From contig NZ_QTKT01000002.1 in the NCBI RefSeq assembly GCF_018424605.1, positions 186,001 through 250,000 on the forward strand: a stretch of DNA of 64,000 bases. The letters are read 5' to 3'. The notes beneath the pieces were generated by a model. The model was not told the origin of the DNA. It did not search any database and worked only from the letters and a program-made list of their open reading frames with translations. A program made the position numbers and the translations under genes. The stretch's first letter is position 1; each line of letters begins with the position of its first letter. The stretch is from Marinobacter lipolyticus (GTDB lineage Bacteria; Pseudomonadota; Gammaproteobacteria; Pseudomonadales; Oleiphilaceae). This document shows, in pieces, positions 25,205 to 34,388 of this stretch.

Positions 25205-25555
25205 ATGGCATCGCTTTCGCAGCTGGTTGATAACGTGGTGGTGAATACGTTTGAACTCACCCAGCCTGAAATACGCATTGGTCGCAAGGCCGACAACGAC
25301 CTCCGCATTGATGAAATCTCGGTCAGCGGCTATCACGCTGTTATCGAGGCTGTCCCCAATGCTTACCTGGACGGTACCGTGGATTACTTCATCACCGACC
25401 GTGACAGCACCAACGGTACTTTCGTCAATGAGATCCGCATTGACGGTCGCCAGCGTCTCAACAGCCAGGACATGGTGCGGGTGGGCTGGAACGAGTTTCG
25501 TTTTATCGACGAGGATGAAAACGCGCTGGAAAAGACCGCCTACATCCTCGACTAG
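25205..25555 (+). CDS. FHA-domain protein
   Basis: A 116-residue protein that is essentially one FHA domain, with IRIGRKADNDLRI (about 23-35), VSGYHAVIE (41-49) and DRDSTNGTFVNE (about 66-77). The usual phosphothreonine-contact pattern RxG...SxxH...NG is recognisable (the Ser is present in SVSGYH). It binds phosphothreonine and probably reads the output of the kinase/phosphatase pair upstream. It starts 27 bases after the phosphatase. Confidence 0.9.
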   Translation: MASLSQLVDNVVVNTFELTQPEIRIGRKADNDLRIDEISVSGYHAVIEAVPNAYLDGTVDYFITDRDSTNGTFVNEIRIDGRQRLNSQDMVRVGWNEFRFIDEDENALEKTAYILD

Positions 25556-25558
25556 CCG

Positions 25559-26299
25559 TCAGCTCTGGCGGACCAGTTCCGCGAAACGCCTGAGCAGGCT
25601 ACCCGCCTCCGGCGCGGCGGTCACGCCAGCCTGCAGGGCATTAACGTCCAGTTGCTCTTTTTCCAGGTCGGGCGCCTGTACGTCGAGGTAGGCAGCCATA
25701 ACGTCATCGGTGAATTCCGGGTGGAATTGCACGCCCCAGGCGCACTGGCCAACCCGGAACGCCTGATGCGGCTCGAAATCGTTGCGTGCCAGCAGAGTGG
25801 CCGACGAGGGAAGTCGCAGCACGGATTGCCGGTGAGTTAGCTGGGCCTTGAAGCTCTGGGGCAGATGACCCAGCAACGGGTCGCCTTCCGCAGTTTCGAG
25901 GCGCTCCACGGTAAAAGTGCCACTTTCGCGACCGTTGGGGTGATATCCCACTTCCCCACCCAGGGCATGGGCCAACAGCTGGTGGCCGTAGCAGACGCCA
26001 AGCACTGGAATCTGCTGCTCCACCGCCTGGGCTAACCAGGTGCCGGTGCGCTCACTCCACTCAGCCCGGTCGGTCACCATGGCGGGCGACCCGGTTACCA
26101 CAATGCCATCCCACTGTTCCGGATGCCCCGGGGATTCCCCGGCGGCAACGTTCACCACGGTGATGTTCAGCTCGTCACCGAGGCCGCGGACAAACCAGCG
26201 ATCAAAGTCTCCGAAGCGGGCTTTGATGGACGGATAGGTGGAACCTGTCTTGAGAATGATCAGCTTCGGTATCCGGGGTGTTTCAGGGGTACTGCTCAT
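25559..26299 (-). CDS. GMP synthase-like class I glutamine amidotransferase
   Basis: A 246-residue class I glutamine amidotransferase domain without a synthetase partner. The nucleophile elbow is GVCYGHQLLA and the catalytic His-Glu is in VQFHPEFT. Stand-alone proteins of this type are often annotated as glutamine amidotransferase or GMP synthase-like; gamma-glutamyl hydrolase or YfeJ-type function is possible. The start is ATG 26299 with AGGAG upstream. It converges with the FHA gene, leaving only 3 bases between stops. Confidence 0.83.
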   Translation of the reverse strand: MSSTPETPRIPKLIILKTGSTYPSIKARFGDFDRWFVRGLGDELNITVVNVAAGESPGHPEQWDGIVVTGSPAMVTDRAEWSERTGTWLAQAVEQQIPVLGVCYGHQLLAHALGGEVGYHPNGRESGTFTVERLETAEGDPLLGHLPQSFKAQLTHRQSVLRLPSSATLLARNDFEPHQAFRVGQCAWGVQFHPEFTDDVMAAYLDVQAPDLEKEQLDVNALQAGVTAAPEAGSLLRRFAELVRQS

Positions 26300-26534
26300 A
26301 CTCGCGGCTCCTCGCTTGGCGCAGAAATGCACAATCATACTGGACAACACCGGAGCGCAACACCGGTTCGCGCGCGGGCACTTGTCCGAAAGTGCCATGT
26401 GTAAGCGCCGTGAGAGCGAGTATGTCGCTGCGGTAAGTCTTTGTAATGTCTTGTAGTTTCAGTGCATTTGTCACACATGGCCGGCATTTTTCACCGTACA
26501 ATAGTCGCTAAATTGGCGCCTAATTCGGTGAATT

Positions 26535-27155
26535 ATGAACAGATATTTGACGTTATCAGCTCTTGCCATCTCTGCCCTGTTGCTGGCCGGTTGCGGCGGG
26601 GGAGGGGGTGGCAGCAGTAGCTCTGCCAGTGGCACTGATAGTGGTCGCTCCTCGGCTGTGGCTGACAGTTCCGAATCCGCGTCGACGGCCAAACCTGCCG
26701 ATAATGACACTGTGGTTATTGGCGGATGTGAGGTGGACCGGTATCAGGCAGCCATGCTTGAGCGCGTTAACGCGGCCAGGGCAACCGCGCGTAGCTGTGG
26801 CGCGGAGGCATTCGCCGCGGCGCAACCGCTGAGCTATAACTGCCCCATTGAAGGTGCTGCGGTTTCGCACAGCAACGATATGGCCACCCACAACTTCTTT
26901 AGCCACATCGGTTCCGATGGCCTGAGAGTCGGCGCCCGCGTCACCGCAACGGCATACAACTGGTCGGTCGTGGGCGAGAACATCGCGGGGGGATACGATG
27001 ACGTTGAGACAGTGATGGCGGCATGGCTCGAAAGCCCGGGCCACTGTCGGAACATCATGGATCCGCGGTTTACTGAGTTTGCGGTTTACCGGGTCGATGC
27101 CACCAACGCCGACTATGCCAATTACTGGACTCAGGTGTTTGCCACGCCCCAGTAA
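26535..27155 (+). CDS. CAP (SCP/PR1)-domain lipoprotein
   Basis: A 206-residue lipoprotein: lipobox LAGC, a Gly/Ser-rich linker (about residues 20-55) and a CAP domain from about 62 to the end. Landmarks are RVNAARATARSCG, HSNDMATHNFFSHIGSDG, ENIAGGY and WLESPGHCRNIMDPRFTEFAV, the standard CAP1-CAP4 regions. Function in bacteria is unclear (calcium or lipid binding has been suggested for some). It is single-gene, followed by a bidirectional terminator. Confidence 0.88.
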   Translation: MNRYLTLSALAISALLLAGCGGGGGGSSSSASGTDSGRSSAVADSSESASTAKPADNDTVVIGGCEVDRYQAAMLERVNAARATARSCGAEAFAAAQPLSYNCPIEGAAVSHSNDMATHNFFSHIGSDGLRVGARVTATAYNWSVVGENIAGGYDDVETVMAAWLESPGHCRNIMDPRFTEFAVYRVDATNADYANYWTQVFATPQ

Positions 27156-27168
27156 AACTGGCGGCCAC

Positions 27169-27208
27169 AAAAAAGCCCCGACGTTCTCGCGAGCGCCGGG
27201 GCTTTTTT
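27169..27208. terminator. Bidirectional rho-independent terminator
   Basis: A strong hairpin flanked by A and T tracts: AAAAAAGCCCCG pairs perfectly with CGGGGCTTTTTT across a 16-base loop. It lies between the convergent CAP-lipoprotein and YeeN/YebC genes and can serve both strands. Confidence 0.9.
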
Positions 27209-27223
27209 GTTGAAGCGATTGCC

Positions 27224-27946
27224 TTATTCGGGCAGTTCGGCGTTGTGGAACACGTTCTGAACGTCGTCCAGTTCGTTGAGCATGTCGAGAAACTTCTCGA
27301 ACATCGGGATATCATCCCCTTCCACCGGCGTCGACGTCTTGGGCAGGAACTGGATCTCGTCCACCTCGAAATCAATGCCTTCAAACGTATCGACCAGCGC
27401 CTGCCTGGTCTTCGCGTATTCGGTATTGGGCGTGAACACGGTGATCAGCCCGTTTTCATTCTCGATGTCCGTGACGTCCACATCGGCGTCCATCAGAGCT
27501 TCGAGCACGGATTCCTCGTCGTCGCCCTTGAACGCGAATATGGCGCAGTGGTCGAACATGTGGGCAACGGCGCCGGGCGTACCGATTTTGCATTTGGTTT
27601 TGGTGAAGGCCAGACGGACATCTCCGAAGGTGCGGTTCGGGTTGTCGGTCAGGCAGTCCACGATCACCATGCAGTTGCCTGGCCCGTAGCCCTCATAGCG
27701 GGCCGGGGAGTAATCTTCGCCGGCGCCACCCTTCGCCTTGTCGATGGCCTTCTCGATGACGTGAGAGGGCACCTGGTCTTTCTTGGCGCGCTCGATCAGG
27801 CCACGGAGGGAGAGGTTGCCGTCCGGGTCGGTACCACCGGATTTGGCAGCCATGTAAATCTCGCGGCCGTACTTGCTGTATACCTTGGTCTTTGCCGCAG
27901 CCGTTTTGGCCATGGATTCTTTACGGTTCTGATAGGCTCTGCCCAT
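27224..27946 (-). CDS. YebC/PmpR-family transcriptional regulator, YeeN type
   Basis: A 240-residue protein that opens with [20 protein letters not shown], the signature of YeeN rather than YebC. TACO1/YebC features follow ([40 protein letters not shown] and an acidic C-terminal region). Members bind DNA or the ribosome and relieve stalling in some bacteria; the precise role of YeeN is unclear. The start is ATG 27946. Confidence 0.88.
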   Translation of the reverse strand: MGRAYQNRKESMAKTAAAKTKVYSKYGREIYMAAKSGGTDPDGNLSLRGLIERAKKDQVPSHVIEKAIDKAKGGAGEDYSPARYEGYGPGNCMVIVDCLTDNPNRTFGDVRLAFTKTKCKIGTPGAVAHMFDHCAIFAFKGDDEESVLEALMDADVDVTDIENENGLITVFTPNTEYAKTRQALVDTFEGIDFEVDEIQFLPKTSTPVEGDDIPMFEKFLDMLNELDDVQNVFHNAELPE

Positions 27947-28054
27947 TGCGATGCCTCTTCAATCGTTCTCAAAGGGCCGGATTTTACTGAACAAAGCGTC
28001 CGGGTTACAGGCTTTATTGGCGGTTATTTGTTGATGAAAATTGATCCATGAGCG

Positions 28055-28102
28055 TTTTGTCGGCATTGTCCGGGCGTATGCTTTAACGAACTGCCGACAA
28101 AA
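28055..28102. repeat. 11-bp perfect inverted repeat before the 28119 gene
   Basis: TTTTGTCGGCA (28055-28065) and TGCCGACAAAA (28092-28102) are perfect complements separated by 26 bases. The second arm ends 2 bases before the Shine-Dalgarno (28105-28110) of the following gene. It could fold in the 5' untranslated RNA or be a split operator; which one cannot be told from the sequence. Confidence 0.5.
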
Positions 28103-28118
28103 TCAGGGAGCTTTCAAT

Positions 28119-28628
28119 ATGAAAACGGGATCGTTACTTGCTTTATCCCTCGCTGTTTCGCTTGCCACGACTGCTGGAGCGGCGCTCGCCCAGCAAGGCC
28201 AGCCGAATCCGAAATCCGGGCAGATGCAGTCTCAGATGGGTGAGCATGATCAGTCCCGGATGCATGATCAGGACGGACGCCCCATGGTGGGCTACCATCT
28301 GATGACGCCGGAGGAGCGTCAACAGTATCGTCATCGGATGAATGCGCTGGACTCAGCGGAGGATCGCCAGGCCTTTCGCGACCAGCACCACCAGCGCATG
28401 GTTGATCGCGCCCGGGCTCAGGGTCTTGATCCGGACACCGTGAGCGATCTGTCGGGCGCTGATGAGCAGCGGGGAGACATGTCGGGCCGCAAGGGTATGG
28501 GCTCTGAGGGGCAGTCGGTGCTGAATGGAAGCCTTGGCAGTGACGAGGACGTCGGCCCTGACATCAACAGCCAGAGAACGGGCGATGGTATGCCCCGTGC
28601 CAACCCTCCCGGCGGCGTTCATCAGTAA
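28119..28628 (+). CDS. Unknown exported Gln/Met/Asp-rich protein
   Basis: A 169-residue protein with a signal peptide (LALSLAVSLATTAGAALA) and a polar, low-complexity mature part rich in Gln, Met, Asp and Arg (SQMGEHDQSRMHDQDG, then EERQQYRHRMNALDSAEDRQAF). No domain is recognised with confidence; the middle Arg/His-rich helical stretch resembles small periplasmic proteins annotated as hypothetical. The start is ATG 28119, 8 bases after AGGGAG. An inverted repeat precedes it and a terminator follows. Confidence 0.68.
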   Translation: MKTGSLLALSLAVSLATTAGAALAQQGQPNPKSGQMQSQMGEHDQSRMHDQDGRPMVGYHLMTPEERQQYRHRMNALDSAEDRQAFRDQHHQRMVDRARAQGLDPDTVSDLSGADEQRGDMSGRKGMGSEGQSVLNGSLGSDEDVGPDINSQRTGDGMPRANPPGGVHQ

Positions 28629-28636
28629 ACGGCAGA

Positions 28637-28663
28637 GAACAGCGGCGGGCTGCCGCTGTTCTT
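28637..28663 (+). terminator. Rho-independent terminator
   Basis: AGAACAGCGGC pairs perfectly with GCCGCTGTTCT around a 5-base loop, followed by a T-rich tract. It ends transcription of the gene at 28119-28628. Confidence 0.82.
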
Positions 28664-28686
28664 CCTGTTCTTTCTGTTAGCCCGGT

Positions 28687-29055
28687 TCAGGCCATCGCCC
28701 TGGCATCTGAGCCGATGCTGGTAACGCCCCGGGTAGTCAGCTCGGCCTCGATGGCCCCCGCAAGCGCCTCGCTGTCCACCAGAAACCGGGGGTCGTCGGT
28801 CAGGCCCAGCACCCGGCGAATCCAGGGTGTTTCGGTGACGTTGACCCGGAATTCAAGCCGCGGGACAAACTGATAGGCGACGCCCTTGCGGGTCCAGGTG
28901 ACCACCGGTGCCCGGTGAGTGTGCCCTGACGGGTCCTTCTGTTGCTGCTGCTCGTATTCCCGCTGCCAGCCAATGTGCAGGTCAGCGACGCCGGTTTTTT
29001 CTTCCATTGCCCGTTCCTGGGTCAGACCAATCAAGCGATTCGCATTGATGCTCAT
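28687..29055 (-). CDS. Unknown small cytoplasmic protein
   Basis: A 122-residue protein with no signal or membrane segment. A helical, Gln-rich N-terminal part (GLTQERAMEEKTGVADL, EYEQQQQKDP) precedes a folded region (VVTWTRKGVAYQFVPRLEF, RVLGLTDDPRFLVDSEALAG). I do not recognise a family. The ribosome site AAAGGAGG before the ATG is strong. A perfect TGTGTACA-type palindrome sits about 90 bases upstream. Confidence 0.6.
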   Translation of the reverse strand: MSINANRLIGLTQERAMEEKTGVADLHIGWQREYEQQQQKDPSGHTHRAPVVTWTRKGVAYQFVPRLEFRVNVTETPWIRRVLGLTDDPRFLVDSEALAGAIEAELTTRGVTSIGSDARAMA

Positions 29056-29141
29056 ATCAGAGCCTCCTTTAGAGAGAAAGAAACAAAAACAAAACCCTGC
29101 GGCTGCTTTTTGTTACGGGTCATCCTGACCGCGCTCTATTG

Positions 29142-29159
29142 TGTGTACAACTGTACACA
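29142..29159. promoter_or_regulatory. 18-bp perfect palindrome, operator-like
   Basis: TGTGTACA-AC-TGTACACA is an exact 8-2-8 inverted repeat in the AT-rich stretch before the minus-strand gene starting at 29055. The form suits a TetR- or GntR-type dimer site; no cognate regulator is identified. Confidence 0.5.
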
Positions 29160-29237
29160 TAGTCGGTGCACAAAGAACAGCGCAGGGCTAATCGCAGGCC
29201 TGATATGACAATGGGGAATCTACCTACGGCCGCCGGT

Positions 29238-29666
29238 TCAGGCCAGTTTCGGTACCCGCTGGATGCCCTTGCGGATGCCCTGCTCCAGCGCCGCTTTGAC
29301 CACCTTGCCGGTTAACGGCACGACGTCGTCGAAGGTGATTGTGTAATTCAAGCGGGTTTTGCCTTCGCCAACCTCGTCGAAACGGATGCGCCCCAGGTGG
29401 TTACGAATCGGACTCATGCTGGTGATGGTGTACTCGATCAGGCTGTCCGGTTCGAAGGCGACGATGGTCTCCTCCAGGCCGATGGGGCCGATGCCGATTC
29501 TGCGGATGGACCCCAGGCCATTGGGGGCTGCCTGATCGCTGTCACGGATACGCTTCACCGGCGCGCCGAGCAGCTTGCCGAAGCGTCCGTGGTCGGCGAA
29601 CAGGGCGAAGACCCGGCTCCGTGGTACGTTGAAGGTCTGGTCAATTTCTATGGTGTACGTGGCCAT
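29238..29666 (-). CDS. SRPBCC/polyketide cyclase-like lipid-binding protein
   Basis: A 142-residue protein with the START/SRPBCC pattern: ETIVAFEPDSLIEYTI, a hydrophobic cavity-forming sheet, and an N-terminal FNVPRSRVFALFADHGRFGKLLG. Members bind hydrophobic ligands or act as cyclases/dehydratases; no function can be assigned. The initiator is ATG 29666. Confidence 0.78.
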   Translation of the reverse strand: MATYTIEIDQTFNVPRSRVFALFADHGRFGKLLGAPVKRIRDSDQAAPNGLGSIRRIGIGPIGLEETIVAFEPDSLIEYTITSMSPIRNHLGRIRFDEVGEGKTRLNYTITFDDVVPLTGKVVKAALEQGIRKGIQRVPKLA

Positions 29667-29812
29667 GTTGTTGCTCTTGTGGTGTTGGTGAATCCGGTAT
29701 CCGGAATGCGGTCCGCACTGACCAGAGTAACGTCACGGCCAGTGCAACGAAAGCCGGGGAGGGCGGCGGCCCGAACCTTGGCCCGAACCGCACGGCTCGC
29801 CGACGGCGCCTG

Positions 29813-30727
29813 TCAATGACGGCTGGTGTGCCGGTAGTCGGTCGGGGACTGCCCCATTACTTTCTTGAACAGTCGTGAAAAATAATAGGCATCGTCGTAC
29901 CCCAGGCGCCGACTGATGTCGGCGAAGCTCAGGCCCGAGGTGTCCAGCATCTGACAGGCCCTTTCCACTTTCAGATGGAGAAAATGCTGGATGGGCGAGG
30001 TGCCGGTCTGCGCCCGGTAGCGGGTGGCAAAGTGCGCCGGCGACAGGCCCGCAAGATCCGCCAGTTGTTCCAGCGATACCCGCTCATCCAGGTGTTCACG
30101 CATGTAGTTGTGAATGGTGTCCAGTTCGGCCTGGCGCTCATGGCTCGTTTCATCGGCATTCAGTGGTACCGCTGCCAGCAGTTGCCGCAGGCGGTTGGCA
30201 GCGTGGATCAGGCCGCGGGTTCGAAAGCCGGTCTGCCGCACCGAGAGCAGGCCATTGAAGTCCACCAGTAACCTTGGCTGGCGCCCGAGATGGCGAATCC
30301 AGGTATTGTCGAAGCCCATGTAGTGGCGGAAATCGTCCGCCAGTGGTCCGGTGTAGTGCACCCAGTGAATGGTCCATGGGTTGTCCGGATCTGCGGTATA
30401 ACGATGCGCGGCGCCGGCAGGCAGCAGTAACAGGTCCCCCGCTTCCACGGTAAGGGGGTCGCCCTCGACATTGAGAAAGGCTTTGCCCTCTGTGCAATAA
30501 ATCAAAAGATAATCGTGGTGGTGCTCCCGGTGCATGTGATGACCGGTAGCGCGACGGTAGTGGCCGAACGCCAGTGGGTACAGTTCCCGGGTGAGGGGGT
30601 AGGTCGACATTAGTCGTATGATTGGCGCGGGCACCACATAGCGGATACTGTCAGGCGGCACCGGCCACTGGGAAGTCTGGGTCATGGGAGCGTCGGTTAT
30701 TTGCTTGGTGATCGAAAGATAGTCCAT
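29813..30727 (-). CDS. mmsR: AraC-family regulator, probable MmsR
   Basis: A roughly 304-residue regulator with an N-terminal AraC-type cupin domain (YLLIYCTEGKAFL, AGDLLLLPAGAAHRY) and a C-terminal double HTH at about 200-300 (LEQLADLAGLSPAHFATRYRAQTG, ADISRRLGYDDAYYFSRLFKKVMG). It is divergent from mmsA, the classical position of mmsR, which activates the valine operon in Pseudomonas in response to 3-hydroxyisobutyrate. The start is uncertain: ATG 30727 is used, but ATG 30685 is possible; neither has a good Shine-Dalgarno. Confidence 0.82.
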   Translation of the reverse strand: MDYLSITKQITDAPMTQTSQWPVPPDSIRYVVPAPIIRLMSTYPLTRELYPLAFGHYRRATGHHMHREHHHDYLLIYCTEGKAFLNVEGDPLTVEAGDLLLLPAGAAHRYTADPDNPWTIHWVHYTGPLADDFRHYMGFDNTWIRHLGRQPRLLVDFNGLLSVRQTGFRTRGLIHAANRLRQLLAAVPLNADETSHERQAELDTIHNYMREHLDERVSLEQLADLAGLSPAHFATRYRAQTGTSPIQHFLHLKVERACQMLDTSGLSFADISRRLGYDDAYYFSRLFKKVMGQSPTDYRHTSRH

Positions 30728-30846
30728 CACGAACGAAATTTAGTCAATCGGTGCGTGGTGATTTCCTGTGCTAGCATCAATTCAATCACGGTTGCCCGGG
30801 CGTTTATCGGGCGGCTCCCCGCACAACAACAAACAGGGAACACACG

Positions 30847-32340
30847 ATGAAGAACGTACCACTGTATCTAGCAGGCGAATTTGTTCAGAGCCAGGCCAGC
30901 GAATGGATTGATGTGACGGATCCCGCCACCAACGAGGTGATTGCCAAAGCGCCCTGCACCACAGACGCGGAGATGCGCAAGGCCATCGATAGCGCCGGTG
31001 AAATGTTCAAGACCTGGAAAGAAGTGCCGGTGTCTGAGCGCGCCCGGGTGATGCTGCGTTATCAGGCACTGTTGAAAGAGCACCACGATGAGATCGCGGA
31101 AATCCTGTCACAGGAAACCGGTAAGACCTTTGACGATGCCAAGGGCGATGTCTGGCGAGGCATTGAAGTTGTAGAGCACGCCGCCAACGTCGCCTCCATG
31201 ATGATGGGCGAGACCGTCGAGAACGTGGCAAGAGAAGTGGACACTCACTCCTGGATCCAGCCGCTGGGCGTGTGCGCCGGTATTACCCCGTTCAACTTCC
31301 CGGCGATGATTCCGTTGTGGATGTTCCCCATGGCCATCGCCTGCGGTAACACCTTTATTCTGAAACCGTCCGAACAGGACCCGCTGACGCCGATGCGTCT
31401 GGCTGAACTGTTTGAAGAAGCCGGCGCACCCAAGGGCGTTCTGCAGGTGGTCCACGGTGGCAAGGAGCAGGTGGATGTGCTGCTGACCGATCCGGCCATC
31501 CGGGCCGTGTCGTTCGTCGGCTCGGTGCCGGTGGGCCGTTACATCTACGAGACCGGTACCCGTAACATGAAGCGGGTGCAAAGCTTTGCCGGCGCCAAGA
31601 ACCACATGGTGATCCTGCCGGACGCCGACAAGCAGCAGGTCATCAATGCCCTGGTGGGTGCGTCCGTTGGCGCGGCCGGCCAGCGGTGCATGGCGATTTC
31701 CGTTGCGGTGTTCGTGGGCGAGGCGCAGAACTGGATTCCGGAACTGAAGGAAGCCATGGCGAAGGTCCGCCCGGGCGCCTGGAACGATTCTGGCGCCAGT
31801 TACGGCCCGGTGATCAGCGCCAAGGCGAAGGATCGGATCGAATCGCTGATCGCCACCGGCGAAGCCCAGGGCGCGAAGCTGCAGTTGGATGGCCGTGGTT
31901 GCTCCGTTGACGGCCTGCCCGATGGTAACTGGGTTGGTCCGACGCTGTTCTCCGGCGTGACGCCGGACATGGATATCTACAACGAGGAGATCTTTGGCCC
32001 GGTATTGTCCTGCGTGGAACTGGACAGCCTGGGTGAAGCAATCGAACTGATCAACAACAGCCCGTACGGCAACGGTGTTTCCCTCTTTACCAGCTCAGGC
32101 GGTTGTGCACGTCGCTTCCAGCATGAGATTGATGTGGGTCAGGTGGGTATCAATATTCCTATCCCGGTGCCCCTGCCGTTCTTCTCCTTCACCGGCTGGA
32201 AAGGTTCTTTTTACGGTGACCAGCATGCCTACGGCAAGCAGGCGGTGCGTTTCTATACCGAAACCAAGACGGTGACCTCGCGCTGGTTCTCCAGTGAGGC
32301 GACCACGTCTGAAGCGAACTTCTCAATCCAGCTGCGCTAA
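30847..32340 (+). CDS. mmsA: Methylmalonate-semialdehyde dehydrogenase (CoA-acylating)
   Basis: A 497-residue aldehyde dehydrogenase of the MmsA class, with the catalytic Cys281 in [12 protein letters not shown] and the characteristic [23 protein letters not shown] and [21 protein letters not shown]. It turns methylmalonate semialdehyde into propionyl-CoA using NAD and CoA, the last step of valine breakdown. It is first in a five-gene valine operon. Confidence 0.95.
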   Translation: MKNVPLYLAGEFVQSQASEWIDVTDPATNEVIAKAPCTTDAEMRKAIDSAGEMFKTWKEVPVSERARVMLRYQALLKEHHDEIAEILSQETGKTFDDAKGDVWRGIEVVEHAANVASMMMGETVENVAREVDTHSWIQPLGVCAGITPFNFPAMIPLWMFPMAIACGNTFILKPSEQDPLTPMRLAELFEEAGAPKGVLQVVHGGKEQVDVLLTDPAIRAVSFVGSVPVGRYIYETGTRNMKRVQSFAGAKNHMVILPDADKQQVINALVGASVGAAGQRCMAISVAVFVGEAQNWIPELKEAMAKVRPGAWNDSGASYGPVISAKAKDRIESLIATGEAQGAKLQLDGRGCSVDGLPDGNWVGPTLFSGVTPDMDIYNEEIFGPVLSCVELDSLGEAIELINNSPYGNGVSLFTSSGGCARRFQHEIDVGQVGINIPIPVPLPFFSFTGWKGSFYGDQHAYGKQAVRFYTETKTVTSRWFSSEATTSEANFSIQLR

Positions 32341-32386
32341 TCGCGGTGACGTTGAGCAAGTACGCTTCCCGGACTGGAGCCTGACG

Positions 32387-33553
32387 ATGGATTTTAACCT
32401 GACAGAAGACCAGCTGGCGTTTCGTGAGGCAGCCCGGGCGTTCGCGGAGAAATCCATGGCGCCCCACGCTGCCCGGTGGGACGACGAGCACATCTTCCCG
32501 AAAGATGTATTGAAAGAAGCCGGCGACATGGGCTTTATGGGGATGTACACCCCGGAAGCCCTGGGTGGCATGGGCCTTTCACGACTCGATACCTCGGTCA
32601 TTGTGGAGGAGCTGGCCGCGGCCTGCCCCTCCACGGCCGCCTTTATCACCATTCACAATATGGCGACCTGGATGGTCGCCAGCTTCGCCTCCGACGACCT
32701 CAAGCAGGAAATCGTGCCGAAACTCGCCAGCGGCGAATGGCTGGCCTCCTATTGCCTGACCGAACCCGGCGCCGGCTCCGATGCCGCGAGCCTGCGGACC
32801 AGGGCAGTGAGGGAGGGTGACAGTTATGTGATCAATGGCAGCAAGGTGTTTATCTCCGGCGCCGGCGACACCGACATCCTTGTGCTGATGGCGCGCACCG
32901 GCGGGCCGGATTCCGGCTCGAAAGGCATATCCACCTTCGTGATTCCGGCCGACGCCGACGGTGTCTCCTATGGCAAGAACGAAGAGAAAATGGGCTGGCA
33001 CAGTCAGCCAACCCGCATGATCAACCTGGAGAACGTTCGTATTCCCGCCAGTAACCGGGTCGGGAACGAGGGGGATGGTTTCGCCATCGCCATGAAAGGC
33101 CTCGACGGCGGTCGCCTGAATATCGCCACCTGCTCGCTGGGCGGCGCCCAGGCGGCTTTGCTGCGGGCCCGCAACTACATGCATGAGCGTGAGCAGTTCG
33201 GTAAACCGCTGGCGGCTTTCCAGGCCCTGCAGTTCAAACTGGCCGACATGGCCACCAATCTGGTGGCGGCCCGGCAGATGGTTCGGCTCGGGGCTTTCAA
33301 ACTCGACAGTGGCGATCCGGAGGCCACCCTGCACTGTGCCATGGCCAAGCGATTTGCCACCGATGCCTGCTTTGAGGTGGTAAACGACGCCCTGCAGTTG
33401 CACGGCGGCTACGGTTATATCCGGGAATACCCGTTGGAGCGGTATCTGCGCGACCTGCGTGTCCATCAGATTCTGGAAGGCACTAACGAAATCATGCGAC
33501 TGATCGTCGCCCGCCGATTGCTGGATGACAGGGTTGCCGAGGCGATCCAGTAA
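32387..33553 (+). CDS. Acyl-CoA dehydrogenase, likely isobutyryl-CoA dehydrogenase
   Basis: A 388-residue flavoprotein dehydrogenase with YCLTEPGAGSDAASL (FAD region) and the catalytic Glu364 in LEGTNEIMRL. Length and motifs fit the short/branched-chain class. The operon position between mmsA and the enoyl-CoA hydratase predicts isobutyryl-CoA as substrate, giving methacrylyl-CoA. The start is ATG 32387, about 8 bases after TGGAGC; an upstream reading would overlap mmsA. Confidence 0.9.
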   Translation: MDFNLTEDQLAFREAARAFAEKSMAPHAARWDDEHIFPKDVLKEAGDMGFMGMYTPEALGGMGLSRLDTSVIVEELAAACPSTAAFITIHNMATWMVASFASDDLKQEIVPKLASGEWLASYCLTEPGAGSDAASLRTRAVREGDSYVINGSKVFISGAGDTDILVLMARTGGPDSGSKGISTFVIPADADGVSYGKNEEKMGWHSQPTRMINLENVRIPASNRVGNEGDGFAIAMKGLDGGRLNIATCSLGGAQAALLRARNYMHEREQFGKPLAAFQALQFKLADMATNLVAARQMVRLGAFKLDSGDPEATLHCAMAKRFATDACFEVVNDALQLHGGYGYIREYPLERYLRDLRVHQILEGTNEIMRLIVARRLLDDRVAEAIQ

Positions 33554-33607
33554 ACCTCGCGGAGGCCATCCAACACGGCGCGGAGCCCGTCTAACAAGGA
33601 GAATTCA

Positions 33608-34387
33608 ATGAGCGATATGATTCAGCTCGAGAAACGCGACCACATTGCGGTACTGACCATCAACAACCCGCCGGCCAACACCTGGACCAAAGAGTCGCTG
33701 GCAGCATTGACGGCGACGGTCCGTGAACTGAACGAAGACCGTGACATATTTGCCCTGGTGGTGACCGGGCAGGGGGAGAAGTTCTTCTCCGCAGGCGCCG
33801 ATCTGAAAACCTTTGCCGACGGTGACAAGGCCCGCGCTAATGAGATGGGGCAGGCTTTCGGCGAAGCCTTTGCAGCCTTGACCGGCTTCCGCGGGGTGTC
33901 CATTGCCGCCGTGAATGGTTACGCCATGGGTGGCGGCCTGGAATGCGCCATGGCCTGTGACATCCGCATCGCCGAAGAACATGCGCAGATGGCATTGCCG
34001 GAAGCCGGTGTTGGCCTTCTGCCTTGTGCCGGCGGCACCCAGAACCTGCCCTGGCTGGTGGGCGAGGGTTGGGCCAAGCGGATGATCCTGTGTGGCGAAC
34101 GGGTCAAGGCCGACAAGGCCCTGCAGATCGGTCTGGTGGAAGAGGTGGTTCCCAGCGGACAGGGGCTGGACAAGGCTCTGGAACTGGCGGAAATGGCCTG
34201 CAAGCAGAGCCCGTCGGCTGTTGCCCGTTGCAAGACCCTGGTTATGAGTGCCCGGGATGGACGCAGTCATGACGATGGCTGGCGCATGGAGCGGGAACTG
34301 TTCATTGAGCTGTTCTCCACCGAAGACCAGAAAGAAGGCGTGAACGCTTTTCTGGACAAGCGCAAACCACAATGGAAGAACCGTTGA
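33608..34387 (+). CDS. Enoyl-CoA hydratase
   Basis: A 259-residue crotonase-family protein with the oxyanion-hole motifs SAGADLK and YAMGGGLECAMACD and the catalytic-glutamate region LPEAGVGLLPCAGGTQ. In this operon it should hydrate methacrylyl-CoA to 3-hydroxyisobutyryl-CoA. AAGGAG lies upstream of ATG 33608; the next gene begins 1 base after the stop. Confidence 0.92.
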   Translation: MSDMIQLEKRDHIAVLTINNPPANTWTKESLAALTATVRELNEDRDIFALVVTGQGEKFFSAGADLKTFADGDKARANEMGQAFGEAFAALTGFRGVSIAAVNGYAMGGGLECAMACDIRIAEEHAQMALPEAGVGLLPCAGGTQNLPWLVGEGWAKRMILCGERVKADKALQIGLVEEVVPSGQGLDKALELAEMACKQSPSAVARCKTLVMSARDGRSHDDGWRMERELFIELFSTEDQKEGVNAFLDKRKPQWKNR

Positions 34388-34388
34388 T

